A stretch of 34,077 nucleotides of DNA from positions 1-34,077 of the forward strand of contig NZ_DKGQ01000025.1 in NCBI RefSeq assembly GCF_002453355.1, in the 5' to 3' direction. This DNA is from Psychrobacter sp. UBA6766. GTDB taxonomy: Bacteria; Pseudomonadota; Gammaproteobacteria; Pseudomonadales; Moraxellaceae. This document shows positions 8,854-16,746 of the stretch, piece after piece; position 1 is the first letter of the stretch, and the number at the start of each line of letters is the position of its first letter. A program made the translations under genes and the position numbers. The notes beneath the pieces were generated by a model. That model worked only from the letters and a program-made list of their open reading frames with translations, was not told where the DNA came from and did no database searches.

Positions 8854-10155
8854 TTAAACCACTTCGCCGCAAACAAAGCCACTGGCCCACGCCCATTGAA
8901 AGTTGTAACCACCAAGCCAGCCAGTGACATCAAGCACTTCACCGATAAAATATAACCCGTCTTGATATTTGCTTTGCATGGTCTTTGACGAAACCTCATC
9001 GGTTTTGATACCGCCGCGCGTCACTTCAGCAGTGCGATAGCCTTCAGTGCCAGATGGTTTTAGCTGCCAACCATTAAGGGTAACACCCAGTTCTATCAAA
9101 CGCTCGTCTTTAATATTGGCAAGCTCGGTGTCTTTGATATCGTCCCATAGATGGGTTTGTAGCGCTGCCATCAGCTTTTTTGGCAAAGCATTGTCGGTAA
9201 AATCTGCTAAAACCGTTCGGATAAGCTGCCTTGGATGCGATTTTTTATGCGCCAACAATAACGCGGTCATATCAGTGTTTGGTAGCAGGTTAATACTGAT
9301 GGTTTCGCCGATATGCCAGTAGTTTGATAGTTGCAGCATGGCAGGGCCAGACAGGCCGCGATGGGTAAAGAGCAGTGGCAGTTTAAAGGAGATATGCTCA
9401 TTACTGGCAATCACAGGAAGGCTAATGCCAGCAAGGGTGCGAATCAGTTCGCCAGTTTTATCGGTAAAGGTAAAAGGCACCAGGCTGGCATCGGTTGCGA
9501 CTAACGTATGACCAAATTGCTGCGCAAGCTCATAACCAAATCCGCTCGCACCTAAGGTCGGAATCGATAAGCCGCCCGTCGCTACTACGAGCGATTCACA
9601 GCGGTAAGTCGTTTGCGGTAGCTTACTCTGATTGGCGCTGTCTTTTCTTTCTTGCTTCTCTTTTTTACTCAGCTGTTTGCTGGTGATTAATTCAAATCGG
9701 GATTGCTTATTATTCTCACACGTTTTTACTTGTTTAATCTGCGTATTGAGCTTGACTTGCACGCCCACGGCAGCGCATTCATCGAGCAGCATCGTTAAAA
9801 TATCTTGCGCCGAGTCATCACAAAATAACTGCCCGTGCTCACGTTCATGGTAGGGAATTTTGTGTTGCTCAACCATACCGATAAATTCCCAACTCGGATA
9901 GCGACTGAGAGCAGATTTACAAAAATGCGGATTGCTACCGATAAAGTGTTCGGGTTCGACAAAATAATTGGTAAAGTTACAGCGCCCGCCGCCCGACATT
10001 AGAATTTTTTTGCCCGCTTTATTGGCATGGTCGAGCACCAAAACACGGCGACCACGTCGACCTGCTGTGAGCGCGCAATACAATCCTGACGCACCAGCGC
10101 CGATGATGATGACATCGTAATAAGTGTGTTGTGGTGCGTTGCGAGGATTTTGCAT
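8854..10155 (-). CDS. HI0933/YhiN-family flavoprotein (NAD(P)/FAD-dependent oxidoreductase)
   Basis: A 433-residue FAD-binding protein of the HI0933/YhiN family, of uncertain biological role. The N-terminus has the Rossmann motif GAGASGLYCA followed by GKKILMSGGGRCNFTN, diagnostic for the family. The C-terminus has EVLDVTGWLGGYNFQWAWASG, the second FAD-contacting segment. The longest frame begins five codons earlier at a TTG. The ATG at 10155 is better placed, with GGA ten bases upstream. A low-complexity KKEKQERKDS stretch (about residues 167-176) is an unusual charged insertion. It may be cotranscribed with the pirin gene. Confidence 0.9.
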   Translation of the reverse strand: MQNPRNAPQHTYYDVIIIGAGASGLYCALTAGRRGRRVLVLDHANKAGKKILMSGGGRCNFTNYFVEPEHFIGSNPHFCKSALSRYPSWEFIGMVEQHKIPYHEREHGQLFCDDSAQDILTMLLDECAAVGVQVKLNTQIKQVKTCENNKQSRFELITSKQLSKKEKQERKDSANQSKLPQTTYRCESLVVATGGLSIPTLGASGFGYELAQQFGHTLVATDASLVPFTFTDKTGELIRTLAGISLPVIASNEHISFKLPLLFTHRGLSGPAMLQLSNYWHIGETISINLLPNTDMTALLLAHKKSHPRQLIRTVLADFTDNALPKKLMAALQTHLWDDIKDTELANIKDERLIELGVTLNGWQLKPSGTEGYRTAEVTRGGIKTDEVSSKTMQSKYQDGLYFIGEVLDVTGWLGGYNFQWAWASGFVCGEVV

Positions 10156-10318
10156 GGTGATGTTTTCCAAAAAGCATTAAGCTTTAAAAATAGAACTGAA
10201 GAAGTAAGGATTAAATTTAGAAATCAGACAAATAGAATGTTTTAATGCAAAAGAGTGTGTCATTTATAATCGATACTGAATAAAATAAATACATGTCTTA
10301 AATACGCGAGATTGGAAT

Positions 10319-10368
10319 AAATTTTTCGCAGCTTTTGTCGGCGTAGGCGCAGCAAGCAAGAAAAATTT
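10319..10368. repeat. 50-bp inverted-repeat element, possible dispersed intergenic repeat
   Basis: AAATTTTTC at the left and GAAAAATTT at the right are perfect 9-bp inverted ends around a GC-richer core. The core reads GCAGCTTTTGTCGGCG and then TAGGCGCAGCAAGCAA, contrasting with the AT-rich surroundings. It resembles small palindromic repeats scattered in genomes of this group, but only one copy is in the window. Confidence 0.45.
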
Positions 10369-10656
10369 GTATCAGTCTCGCTGTATCTGTTTTATAAGAA
10401 CCTAACTATTCGATAGGAAGCTCGGCGAGTGATGTCTTAAGAGTAGCTATTGTCCACGTTTTATTTGAGGTTACAAGGATTAAATGTCTCTGATAAGTCA
10501 AAATGTCAAAGACTTATGCCTTGCTGAGTATACAGATGTACCGCGAAATTGTTGTGATTTGCGTTTGACGTCTTGCAACGAGGCCGCTTATTTGTCAAAC
10601 TAACCTTAAGTGTCAGACATTATGGAAGATGACTCTTATCACTTGTTCAGGCCATC

Positions 10657-10681
10657 GTTTAACGTTAAAGGTTTAACGTTA
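10657..10681. promoter_or_regulatory. Candidate operator upstream of acs
   Basis: GTTTAACGTTA occurs twice with a 14-bp period (10657-10667 and 10671-10681). The first copy lies inside the palindrome TTAACGTTAA. It lies 80-100 bp before the acs start, where a regulator of acetate use could bind. The protein is unknown. Confidence 0.4.
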
Positions 10682-10759
10682 GTCATTGGATGCCAATCGT
10701 TTCATGACAATCTCAACGATAGCCGCGACAGGTCATAATAATTAAAAAGGACGACAACA

Positions 10760-12721
10760 ATGACTCAAAAATCATTTCCAAACGCGGCTGAATTCGCCGC
10801 CGCTGCCAATACTACCCCCGAGCAATACACTAAAGAATATCAACAATCTATTGAGTCACAAGAGGCAAACGATGCCTTTTGGGCAAAGCGTGCTGAACTG
10901 ATTGATTGGATCAAAAAACCCACCAAAATCAGCAATATCAATTATGACTTAGAAGATTTTCATATCAAGTGGTATGAAGACGGTGAGCTTAACATCTCTG
11001 TCAATTGTCTTGACCGTCATGTGAAAAATCACCCTTATAAGCCTGCCATTATTTGGGAGGGTGACCATCCATCTCTGCACAAAATCATCTCGTTTAAAGA
11101 GCTTCATGAGGAAGTATGTCGATTAGGAAACGCACTTCGTAAGCTTGGCGTTGAAAAAGGCGATCGGGTGGCCTTGTATCTGCCGATGATTCCGGAGGCG
11201 ATGGTCGGCATGCTGGCGTGTGCGCGTATTGGAGCGGTGCATTCGGTGGTATTTGGCGGGTTCTCGGCGGAGAGTCTTGGTAATCGTTTGATTGACAGTC
11301 GCCCAAAAGTCATCATCACTGCAGACGAAGGGGTTCGTGGAAATAAGCACACGCCGCTCAAAGCCAATGTCGATCGGGCATTAGATATGGATGGCACTGA
11401 CAGCGTGACCAATGTTATTGTCGTGCATCGTACCGGCAATTCGGTACCGATGAGTGGTCGCCGAGACGTCTGGTATCATAACTTGATTGATGGAGAGTCA
11501 GAGCATTGTGAACCTGAAGTGATGAATGCTGAAGATCCACTATTTTTATTATATACCTCGGGCTCAACGGGCAAGCCTAAAGGCGTGTTGCATACCACGG
11601 GTGGTTATATTACTTATGCCCTCTCAACCTTCCGCGATGTATTCGATATCAAAGAAGATGATGTCTATTGGTGTACTGCCGATGTCGGCTGGGTCACTGG
11701 TCATACCTATACTACGTATGCACCGCTTGCCAATGGTACGACGACGGTGATGTTTGAGGGCGTGCCAGAATATCCAACTTGGGCGCGTATTGGACATATC
11801 GTTGATAAGCACCAAGTCACAATATTATACACCGCGCCAACGGCCATCCGCGCCATGATGAAAGAGGGCGATAGCTTTGTCCGTGAGTCGGATCGCTCAA
11901 GTCTGCGCTTGCTTGGCTCCGTTGGTGAGCCGATTAATCCAGAAGCTTGGGATTGGTATTATAATGTCGTCGGTGGCGGCCGATGTCCGATTGTCGATAC
12001 GTGGTGGCAGACAGAAACAGGCGGTATATTACTGGCACCAATTCCGGGCACCGTAGACATGAAGCCTGGGGCAGCGATGAATCCGTTATACGGTATCATA
12101 CCAGTCATCGTCGATAGTGATGGGGTAGAGTTAGAAGGTGCTGCGGAAGGCAATCTTGCGATTGCTGGCGGCTGGCCGGGACAAATGCGCACGATTTATA
12201 ACGATCATGAGCGTTTTTTAAAAACCTACTTTACAGAATATCCGGGCTACTATTTTACTGGCGATGGCGCGCAGCGTGACGAAGATGGGCACTACTGGAT
12301 TACCGGACGGGTGGATGATGTGCTCAATGTCGCAGGGCATCGATTGGGCACCGCAGAGATTGAAAGCGCGGTGGTCGCTCATCCAGCAACAGCTGAGGCG
12401 GCTATCGTTGGTATGCCGCATGATATTCGCGGCATGGGTGTTTGTGCCTTTATTATTCTAAAATCGGGCGAAACCGCAACGGATGCCTTAAAAGCAGAGC
12501 TCAACCGTCACGTACGCACAGAGATTGGTCCAATTGCTAACTTAGATGCCATTTATATGGTTGATGTGTTACCCAAGACGCGCTCTGGTAAAATCATGCG
12601 CCGTATCCTACGCAATCTCGCGGCAGGGCAATATGTTGGATTGGGTGATTTATCTACGCTTGCCGACAGCTCTGTCATCAATGAGCTGGTCGAAACGGTC
12701 AAGGCTGAACGTGGAGAATAG
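10760..12721 (+). CDS. acs: Acetyl-CoA synthetase
   Basis: Acs activates acetate with ATP and CoA to acetyl-CoA through an acetyl-AMP intermediate; it is the high-affinity route for scavenging acetate. The 653 residues are full length. The AMP-binding P-loop reads YTSGSTGKPKGVLHTTGGY (about 265-283). WWQTETGG is in the middle, and the C-terminal domain has YFTGDGAQRDEDGHYWITGR. Catalytic K611 in RSGKIMRR is the residue that Pat-type acetyltransferases acetylate in other bacteria. AAAAAGGACGACAACA precedes ATG. The gene stands alone with its own terminator. Together with ackA-pta at the far end of the window it covers acetate use and excretion. Confidence 0.98.
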   Translation: MTQKSFPNAAEFAAAANTTPEQYTKEYQQSIESQEANDAFWAKRAELIDWIKKPTKISNINYDLEDFHIKWYEDGELNISVNCLDRHVKNHPYKPAIIWEGDHPSLHKIISFKELHEEVCRLGNALRKLGVEKGDRVALYLPMIPEAMVGMLACARIGAVHSVVFGGFSAESLGNRLIDSRPKVIITADEGVRGNKHTPLKANVDRALDMDGTDSVTNVIVVHRTGNSVPMSGRRDVWYHNLIDGESEHCEPEVMNAEDPLFLLYTSGSTGKPKGVLHTTGGYITYALSTFRDVFDIKEDDVYWCTADVGWVTGHTYTTYAPLANGTTTVMFEGVPEYPTWARIGHIVDKHQVTILYTAPTAIRAMMKEGDSFVRESDRSSLRLLGSVGEPINPEAWDWYYNVVGGGRCPIVDTWWQTETGGILLAPIPGTVDMKPGAAMNPLYGIIPVIVDSDGVELEGAAEGNLAIAGGWPGQMRTIYNDHERFLKTYFTEYPGYYFTGDGAQRDEDGHYWITGRVDDVLNVAGHRLGTAEIESAVVAHPATAEAAIVGMPHDIRGMGVCAFIILKSGETATDALKAELNRHVRTEIGPIANLDAIYMVDVLPKTRSGKIMRRILRNLAAGQYVGLGDLSTLADSSVINELVETVKAERGE

Positions 12722-12815
12722 CGGCGGTTATAGAGGTTTAAAAACCATCATAACCAGCCTTTAGCAAAAATCACTTCATCAAGGGAGCGACTGTTAACTG
12801 TTAAATAGGTTAAAG

Positions 12816-12852
12816 AAAAAAGCCGTGTTATCAAAGATAGCGCGGCTTTTTT
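12816..12852. terminator. Bidirectional terminator between acs and the lipoprotein gene
   Basis: AAAAAAGCCGTGTTATC pairs with GATAGCGCGGCTTTTTT through a few G-T wobbles around a 3-nt loop. A and T runs on both sides fit the convergent genes. Confidence 0.9.
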
Positions 12853-12888
12853 ACATAGAGGCAGATATATACTGAATCAACTTACAGA

Positions 12889-13467
12889 CTAAAATGTCAT
12901 TTTATTAATATCATAACCACGCAAGTCAAAATTGGCATCAAATGGTTGCGATAACCCGATAATAGGTAGGCTAACGATAGCGCTATTTGAGGTAGTGAAT
13001 TTATTAAATAATTGATTTTCTGTAAATTCGTTAATGGGCACAAGGACGCCATCACTGCTATTACGCATCTCGTAGGTCGCTCGATTACCATCAAAGTTCA
13101 TGGCTACTTTGCAGGATGGCGTACAGGACAGGTTTGAATTGACAAAAATCGCTACAGTACTGGTTACAGCGCCGCTACTGCTTTTACGCTTCTCAAGCTG
13201 AATCCAAGGCTTATGCTTAATGTCGGTAAGTTGTGGATCATAATAGAAATTTAGCGCATGGTTAGTTGCTCTTAATGAAAAAATGCCGCTACCGCTACTT
13301 ATGGAGGAATATTGCCACTGTGTTTTTTCTTCAGGATTGCTAGGCAGATTATTATCTGAACCAGTATTGCCAATACCGCCGCCAGGTCTTGCAGCGTCCA
13401 TATCGTCAAATCCGCCACCGCATCCACTTAGCACCAACACTAGACTTACCGCTAATAGCTTTTTCAT
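12889..13467 (-). CDS. Hypothetical lipoprotein
   Basis: A 192-residue predicted lipoprotein of unknown function. The signal peptide MKKLLAVSLVLVLSGC ends in a lipobox with Cys16, followed by GGGFDD and a flexible Gly/Asn/Ser/Pro-rich linker to about residue 48. The rest looks like one beta-rich domain, with two cysteines (LSCTPSC) that may form a disulfide. The start at 13467 is chosen over the frame start four codons upstream because it gives a canonical MKK signal peptide. Residue +2 after Cys is Gly, not Asp, so outer-membrane sorting is likely by the E. coli rule. It converges on acs. Confidence 0.75.
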   Translation of the reverse strand: MKKLLAVSLVLVLSGCGGGFDDMDAARPGGGIGNTGSDNNLPSNPEEKTQWQYSSISSGSGIFSLRATNHALNFYYDPQLTDIKHKPWIQLEKRKSSSGAVTSTVAIFVNSNLSCTPSCKVAMNFDGNRATYEMRNSSDGVLVPINEFTENQLFNKFTTSNSAIVSLPIIGLSQPFDANFDLRGYDINKMTF

Positions 13468-13739
13468 AGCGACCACCAAACGATTGTATTTTAACCAACT
13501 GTAGTTGATTCATAGCCTTGAAACAACTATTTATTGTTATTATTGATGAGTATTTATATATTAGGAAATGCTAAATAAACAGTTCTGGAAATTATTGGTC
13601 ACGCTTAAGATTTACTTTAAGTTAATGAGGAAATGAAAGTTTTAGGCAACTGTATTTAAATTTAGACAAGTATATTTAAACTGATGGTCAACTCAATAAT
13701 ATTAAATGAATAAGTGATATAAATCAGATATTTATAGGC

Positions 13740-13843
13740 AAAAAAAGAGCCCACGAAGGAGGAGTCGTGGGCTGAGGAAAACTTATCATGTAATCGAGCT
13801 ACTATTTACTATCAACGTTAACAGATCACAAATAAATTCATCA
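13740..13843 (-). ncRNA. Candidate small RNA with a C/U-rich terminator loop
   Basis: A minus-strand promoter (13850-13877) is followed about 100 nt later by a strong terminator with no open reading frame between. The terminator stem AGCCCACGA / TCGTGGGCT (13748-13773) is a perfect 9-bp pair. On the minus strand its loop reads CUCCUCCU, complementary to Shine-Dalgarno sequences, and it ends in seven U residues. The 5' part is AT-rich. Promoter, size and terminator together fit a trans-acting sRNA. The transcript itself is inferred. It could also be the end of an unrecognised short mRNA. Confidence 0.55.
13748..13773 (-). terminator. Rho-independent terminator of the candidate sRNA
   Basis: A perfect 9-bp GC-rich stem with an 8-nt loop is followed on the minus strand by C and a run of seven T residues (13740-13746). 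No protein gene lies upstream on that strand within reach. Confidence 0.85.
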
Positions 13844-13849
13844 ATATTT

Positions 13850-13877
13850 ATTATTGTTAATATAAAGATAATGTCAA
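13850..13877 (-). promoter_or_regulatory. Sigma-70 promoter of the candidate sRNA
   Basis: On the minus strand a perfect TTGACA (13877-13872), a 16-bp spacer and AATAAT (13855-13850, 5 of 6) form a strong promoter that has no protein gene to drive. Confidence 0.6.
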
Positions 13878-13899
13878 AACACCATATTTCAAGGCATTC

Positions 13900-13938
13900 T
13901 TACATCTGCTTACAACTTCCAGTGTACAACTGTATTTA
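13900..13938 (+). promoter_or_regulatory. TTACA direct-repeat promoter candidate pointing toward pgsA
   Basis: TTACA occurs at 13900-13904 and 13910-13914, a 10-bp period, followed 18 bp later by TATTTA (13933-13938). The arrangement resembles the repeats before the two FMN-protein genes but faces right. The distance to pgsA is about 250 bp. Confidence 0.3.
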
Positions 13939-14191
13939 TTACTTGGTCATCATAACCGAAATTCGCTGATTTACCTAGCTTACTTACATGTCATTACGTT
14001 TTGGCTTGTTAGGTGTTCATATGCTATGTATCTTTGAAAAGCATAATAATAAGCGTTTTGGTAAGGATTTTTTGACTAGAAGCATTATCAATTGAGTAAA
14101 GCCAAAACCAAGCCGCAGAGAGGCATGACGACATGCCAGAAAAATGCTAAGCTAGCCACATTCTTATCGTCCACTATAGACTGGGTTTGCC

Positions 14192-14878
14192 ATGACCGAG
14201 AGTACACCGCTGCACACGCCAGAACAAAAACCATTACCAACGCCAAACGACAAAAGCATTTTTAATTTACCCAATAATCTGACGATTGCGCGTATTTTAA
14301 TGATTCCGCTATTTGTGGCGATTGCTTATTGGCCGCCTGCCATGGGAATTGGTATGCCAGCGATTTCGGACAATGTCATTGCTCGGGTAGGCATGAGCGA
14401 ATTTAGCGACAGTTTATTGCGCCATTTACTTCTGACTAGCGTGTTTATTATCGCGGCGATTACCGACTGGCTCGATGGTTATTTTGCTCGTAAGCTCAAT
14501 GTAGTGTCCGCTTTTGGTCGATTTTTAGATCCCGTTGCTGACAAGTTAATGGTCGCAGCAGCGCTGATTATCTTAGTTCAGTGGCACCCCAATATCATTA
14601 TGGCGATTGCCGCGATTGTGATTATCTCGCGTGAAATTGCTGTCTCAGCGCTTCGTGAATGGATGGCGGAGCTTGGCAATCGCACCAGTGTCGCCGTGTC
14701 TTATGTTGGTAAACTCAAAACCACTTTTCAGATGATAGCGATCACTGTGTTATTATTAAACTGGCAATCGCTTGAGATGATAGGCTATATATTGATGGTG
14801 GCAGCGGTGATATTAACCTTATGGTCGATGATGATTTATCTAAGAGCTGCTTGGCCGTATTTAAAGAGAAGTGGTTAA
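14192..14878 (+). CDS. pgsA: CDP-diacylglycerol--glycerol-3-phosphate 3-phosphatidyltransferase
   Basis: PgsA makes phosphatidylglycerophosphate from CDP-diacylglycerol and glycerol-3-phosphate in the inner membrane, the committed step to phosphatidylglycerol and cardiolipin. The CDP-alcohol phosphotransferase signature is complete: D92, D95-G96, A99-R100, G109, D113 and D117, with the usual spacing. Several transmembrane segments flank it. At 228 residues it is longer than the common 180-190. The excess is a polar N-terminal tail of about 25 residues (Pro/Thr rich) and a loop near 50-75 between the first two membrane segments. It is monocistronic, with a terminator shared with the convergent FMN-protein gene. 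Confidence 0.95.
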   Translation: MTESTPLHTPEQKPLPTPNDKSIFNLPNNLTIARILMIPLFVAIAYWPPAMGIGMPAISDNVIARVGMSEFSDSLLRHLLLTSVFIIAAITDWLDGYFARKLNVVSAFGRFLDPVADKLMVAAALIILVQWHPNIIMAIAAIVIISREIAVSALREWMAELGNRTSVAVSYVGKLKTTFQMIAITVLLLNWQSLEMIGYILMVAAVILTLWSMMIYLRAAWPYLKRSG

Positions 14879-14931
14879 ATACCTATGATTTAATATCTAT
14901 AGTTAAATAGCTATGATTAAATCTCAACCAT

Positions 14932-14966
14932 AAAAAACGCCAGTCGCATCAGCCACTGGCGTTTTT
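14932..14966. terminator. Bidirectional terminator between pgsA and the FMN-protein gene
   Basis: AAAAACGCCAGT pairs perfectly with ACTGGCGTTTTT around a 10-nt loop, with A and T runs for both convergent genes. Confidence 0.92.
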
Positions 14967-14994
14967 CTATTTTAGTTAATGAATAAATTAAGAA

Positions 14995-15489
14995 TTACAG
15001 TTGTATAGAAAAATTCTCACCTAAGCTTTTTTCAATGGCGGTATCGGAGACAGCCGCTGCCGTCATTTTAACCGCACTGGTAATGGCATTACCATTCGCC
15101 CAGTATTCTGCACCATGAGGAACCACTTTAATCAGCTGTACCCTTGGATCTTCCTTTCCTTGTTCAAAATAGGCGTTATACATAACCGACCATAGCTCGT
15201 TGAGTTTCTCTGAATCTTCGACCAATTCAGCGGTTCCAGAAATAGATAAATACTTATCATCGTCTTTAGTGGTATAGGCCAAATTCACTTCTGCGTTTTG
15301 CTTAATATTATCAACGGTCTCGGATGGCGTATGGCCAATGAACCAAATCTCTTTAGCGCCAATACTGGTTTCGGTGGTATTCATCGGACAAGAATGCAGA
15401 TGATTTTCGCTGTTGCGCGTGGTCATCATCGTATATTTAATATCTTTTACCATTGCTTGAATGGTATCCATTTGCGCCTGTTTACTCAT
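14995..15489 (-). CDS. Pyridoxamine-5'-phosphate-oxidase-fold protein (general stress protein 26-like), copy 1
   Basis: A split-barrel flavin-binding protein of 164 residues, of the group that includes general stress protein 26. These usually bind FMN and are linked to stress; the reaction is unknown. The core shows YTMMTTRNSENHLHSCPM (about 19-36), IWFIGHTPSE, LSISGTAELVEDSEKL and VQLIKVVPHGAEYW. Copy 2 (15852-16346) matches it along the whole length, so this is a local duplication. AAGGATAACTATT precedes ATG, as in copy 2. The leader is long (about 145 nt) and the promoter has 10-bp-phased repeats shared with copy 2. Confidence 0.85.
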   Translation of the reverse strand: MSKQAQMDTIQAMVKDIKYTMMTTRNSENHLHSCPMNTTETSIGAKEIWFIGHTPSETVDNIKQNAEVNLAYTTKDDDKYLSISGTAELVEDSEKLNELWSVMYNAYFEQGKEDPRVQLIKVVPHGAEYWANGNAITSAVKMTAAAVSDTAIEKSLGENFSIQL

Positions 15490-15640
15490 AATAGTTATCC
15501 TTTACTATTGAAATATTTAGTTCAAAATTTTGGGTTTAAAGCTTTCTACAAATGAAACGGCTTATTTTTAATAAAATCTTAGTCAATGGTTCATTAGATG
15601 TAGAATCAGTTATTAATATAATAAAATTACTGAATAGAAC

Positions 15641-15678
15641 TATATAGGCAGTCTGTAATGGGCTGTGACGCTTTGTAA
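15641..15678 (-). promoter_or_regulatory. Promoter and phased repeats of FMN-protein copy 1
   Basis: On the minus strand TTACA, TCACA and TTACA begin exactly 10 bp apart (forward complements 15674-15678, 15664-15668, 15654-15658). GTCACA as -35 lies 17 bp from TATATA (15646-15641). The same design occurs before copy 2. Confidence 0.5.
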
Positions 15679-15736
15679 GCTCTAACATTTTGATAAAATG
15701 AGATAAATCTATAACAATAACAGCAGGAGTTAAGGC

Positions 15737-15772
15737 AAAAAAACGCCAATAAATAAGAATTTACTGGCGTTT
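15737..15772 (-). terminator. Terminator of FMN-protein copy 2
   Basis: AAACGCCAATAAAT and ATTTACTGGCGTTT pair with one mismatch. On the minus strand the stem is followed by a run of T residues. It lies about 80 bp after the copy 2 stop. Confidence 0.8.
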
Positions 15773-15851
15773 AAGCAGGCGTCTTGTTGTTTATTTTTAT
15801 TATTAAGACAGCAAAGTTTATAGGGATACTGAAGTTATAGAGATAGTAAGG

Positions 15852-16346
15852 TTAGAGAGAAACTGAAAAGGTTTCGCCTAAATCTTCGACAGTTTTGCCC
15901 TCTTGAACCGCGGCGGTCGCCATTTTAAACACATTGACGACTGAGCTACCGCTGAGCCAACATTCAGCGCCATGAGGAACTACTTTAATCAATTGAACGT
16001 TTTCATCTTCTTTGCCTTCGGCATAAAATGCATTGTAAACGGGCGACCATAGCTCATCTAGTTTGCCTTTATCTGTTGATAATTCAGCATTGCCACTAAT
16101 AGAAACATAGTTTTTTTCGTCTTGTGTCGCGTACGTCAGACCAACTCTTGGGTCGTTCTGAATATCTTTTACGACATCCGAGGTTTTGTCACCGATAAAC
16201 CAAATTTCTTTGGCGCTGATATCTGCTTTGTTGGTGGTCATTGGCCACGCATGAATATCACCCTTTGTATTCGTAGTGCTCATCATGGCAAATTTTACGT
16301 CTTTAATCACTTCTTGAATTTTCGCGATATGCTCTTGGTTACTCAT
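15852..16346 (-). CDS. Pyridoxamine-5'-phosphate-oxidase-fold protein (general stress protein 26-like), copy 2
   Basis: A 164-residue paralog of the gene at 14995. Corresponding motifs are FAMMSTTNTKGDIHAWPM, IWFIGDKTSD, VSISGNAELSTDKGKL and VQLIKVVPHGAECW. The open frame extends to an ATG at 16364. The start at 16346 is preferred because AAAGGATAATTTA precedes it exactly as in copy 1, and the proteins then align from the first residue. It is probably FMN-binding and stress-related; enzymatic activity is unproven. It has its own terminator and a leader of about 190 nt, so the pair is two transcription units and not an operon. Confidence 0.85.
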   Translation of the reverse strand: MSNQEHIAKIQEVIKDVKFAMMSTTNTKGDIHAWPMTTNKADISAKEIWFIGDKTSDVVKDIQNDPRVGLTYATQDEKNYVSISGNAELSTDKGKLDELWSPVYNAFYAEGKEDENVQLIKVVPHGAECWLSGSSVVNVFKMATAAVQEGKTVEDLGETFSVSL

Positions 16347-16541
16347 TAAATTATCCTTTTTCATTATAATGAATCGTTCTTTGTTTAAATTATGGTTATT
16401 TATTGATAAGGCAGTTTAGACAAGCTAGCGCCGTTTATAATAATTTTTTTGAGCAGATTATAGTTATAGTTATAATGCTCGTTATGAGGCGCTTAACTCA
16501 TCGCAACTGCCATCTAGAATACCGATTACTAGTGCACTATT

Positions 16542-16579
16542 TATATAGGTTGCCAGTAATACGATGTGAGTGTTTGTAA
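16542..16579 (-). promoter_or_regulatory. Promoter and phased repeats of FMN-protein copy 2
   Basis: On the minus strand TTACA, TCACA and TTACT begin 10 bp apart (forward complements 16575-16579, 16565-16569, 16555-16559). CTCACA lies 17 bp from TATATA (16547-16542). The arrangement is the same as for copy 1. Confidence 0.5.
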
Positions 16580-16680
16580 GGTTTACAGGAATTAGGTAAA
16601 AATTGTGACGCTAGCTGAGCGACATTTCTCTTTTGAAAAACTTTTTATCTCGGTTTTGACCTGCTTATTTCGGGGCTTCT

Positions 16681-16689
16681 TGTTATAAT
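16681..16689 (+). promoter_or_regulatory. Extended -10 promoter of purL
   Basis: TGTTATAAT is a consensus extended -10 element (TGn plus TATAAT) about 58 bp before the purL start. No good -35 is at the right distance, as is common for extended -10 promoters. No PurR-type palindrome is seen. Confidence 0.6.
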
Positions 16690-16746
16690 ACGCAGACCAT
16701 TTACCTAGCATGGCAGAGATGCCTTGATCTTACGGATTATGCCTTT

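Larger units (their letters stand above)
10156..10759. other. Long intergenic region before acs
   Basis: About 600 bp between the divergent flavoprotein and acs. It contains a 50-bp hairpin-forming repeat (10319-10368) and a direct repeat of GTTTAACGTTA (10657-10681), listed separately. I see no coding frame and no confident sigma-70 promoter. The length is consistent with complex regulation of acs. Confidence 0.5.

Noticed and set aside
16347..16364. Longer N-terminus for FMN-protein copy 2
   Set aside because: The inner ATG has the same AAGGAT signal and spacing as the paralog and gives proteins of equal length.
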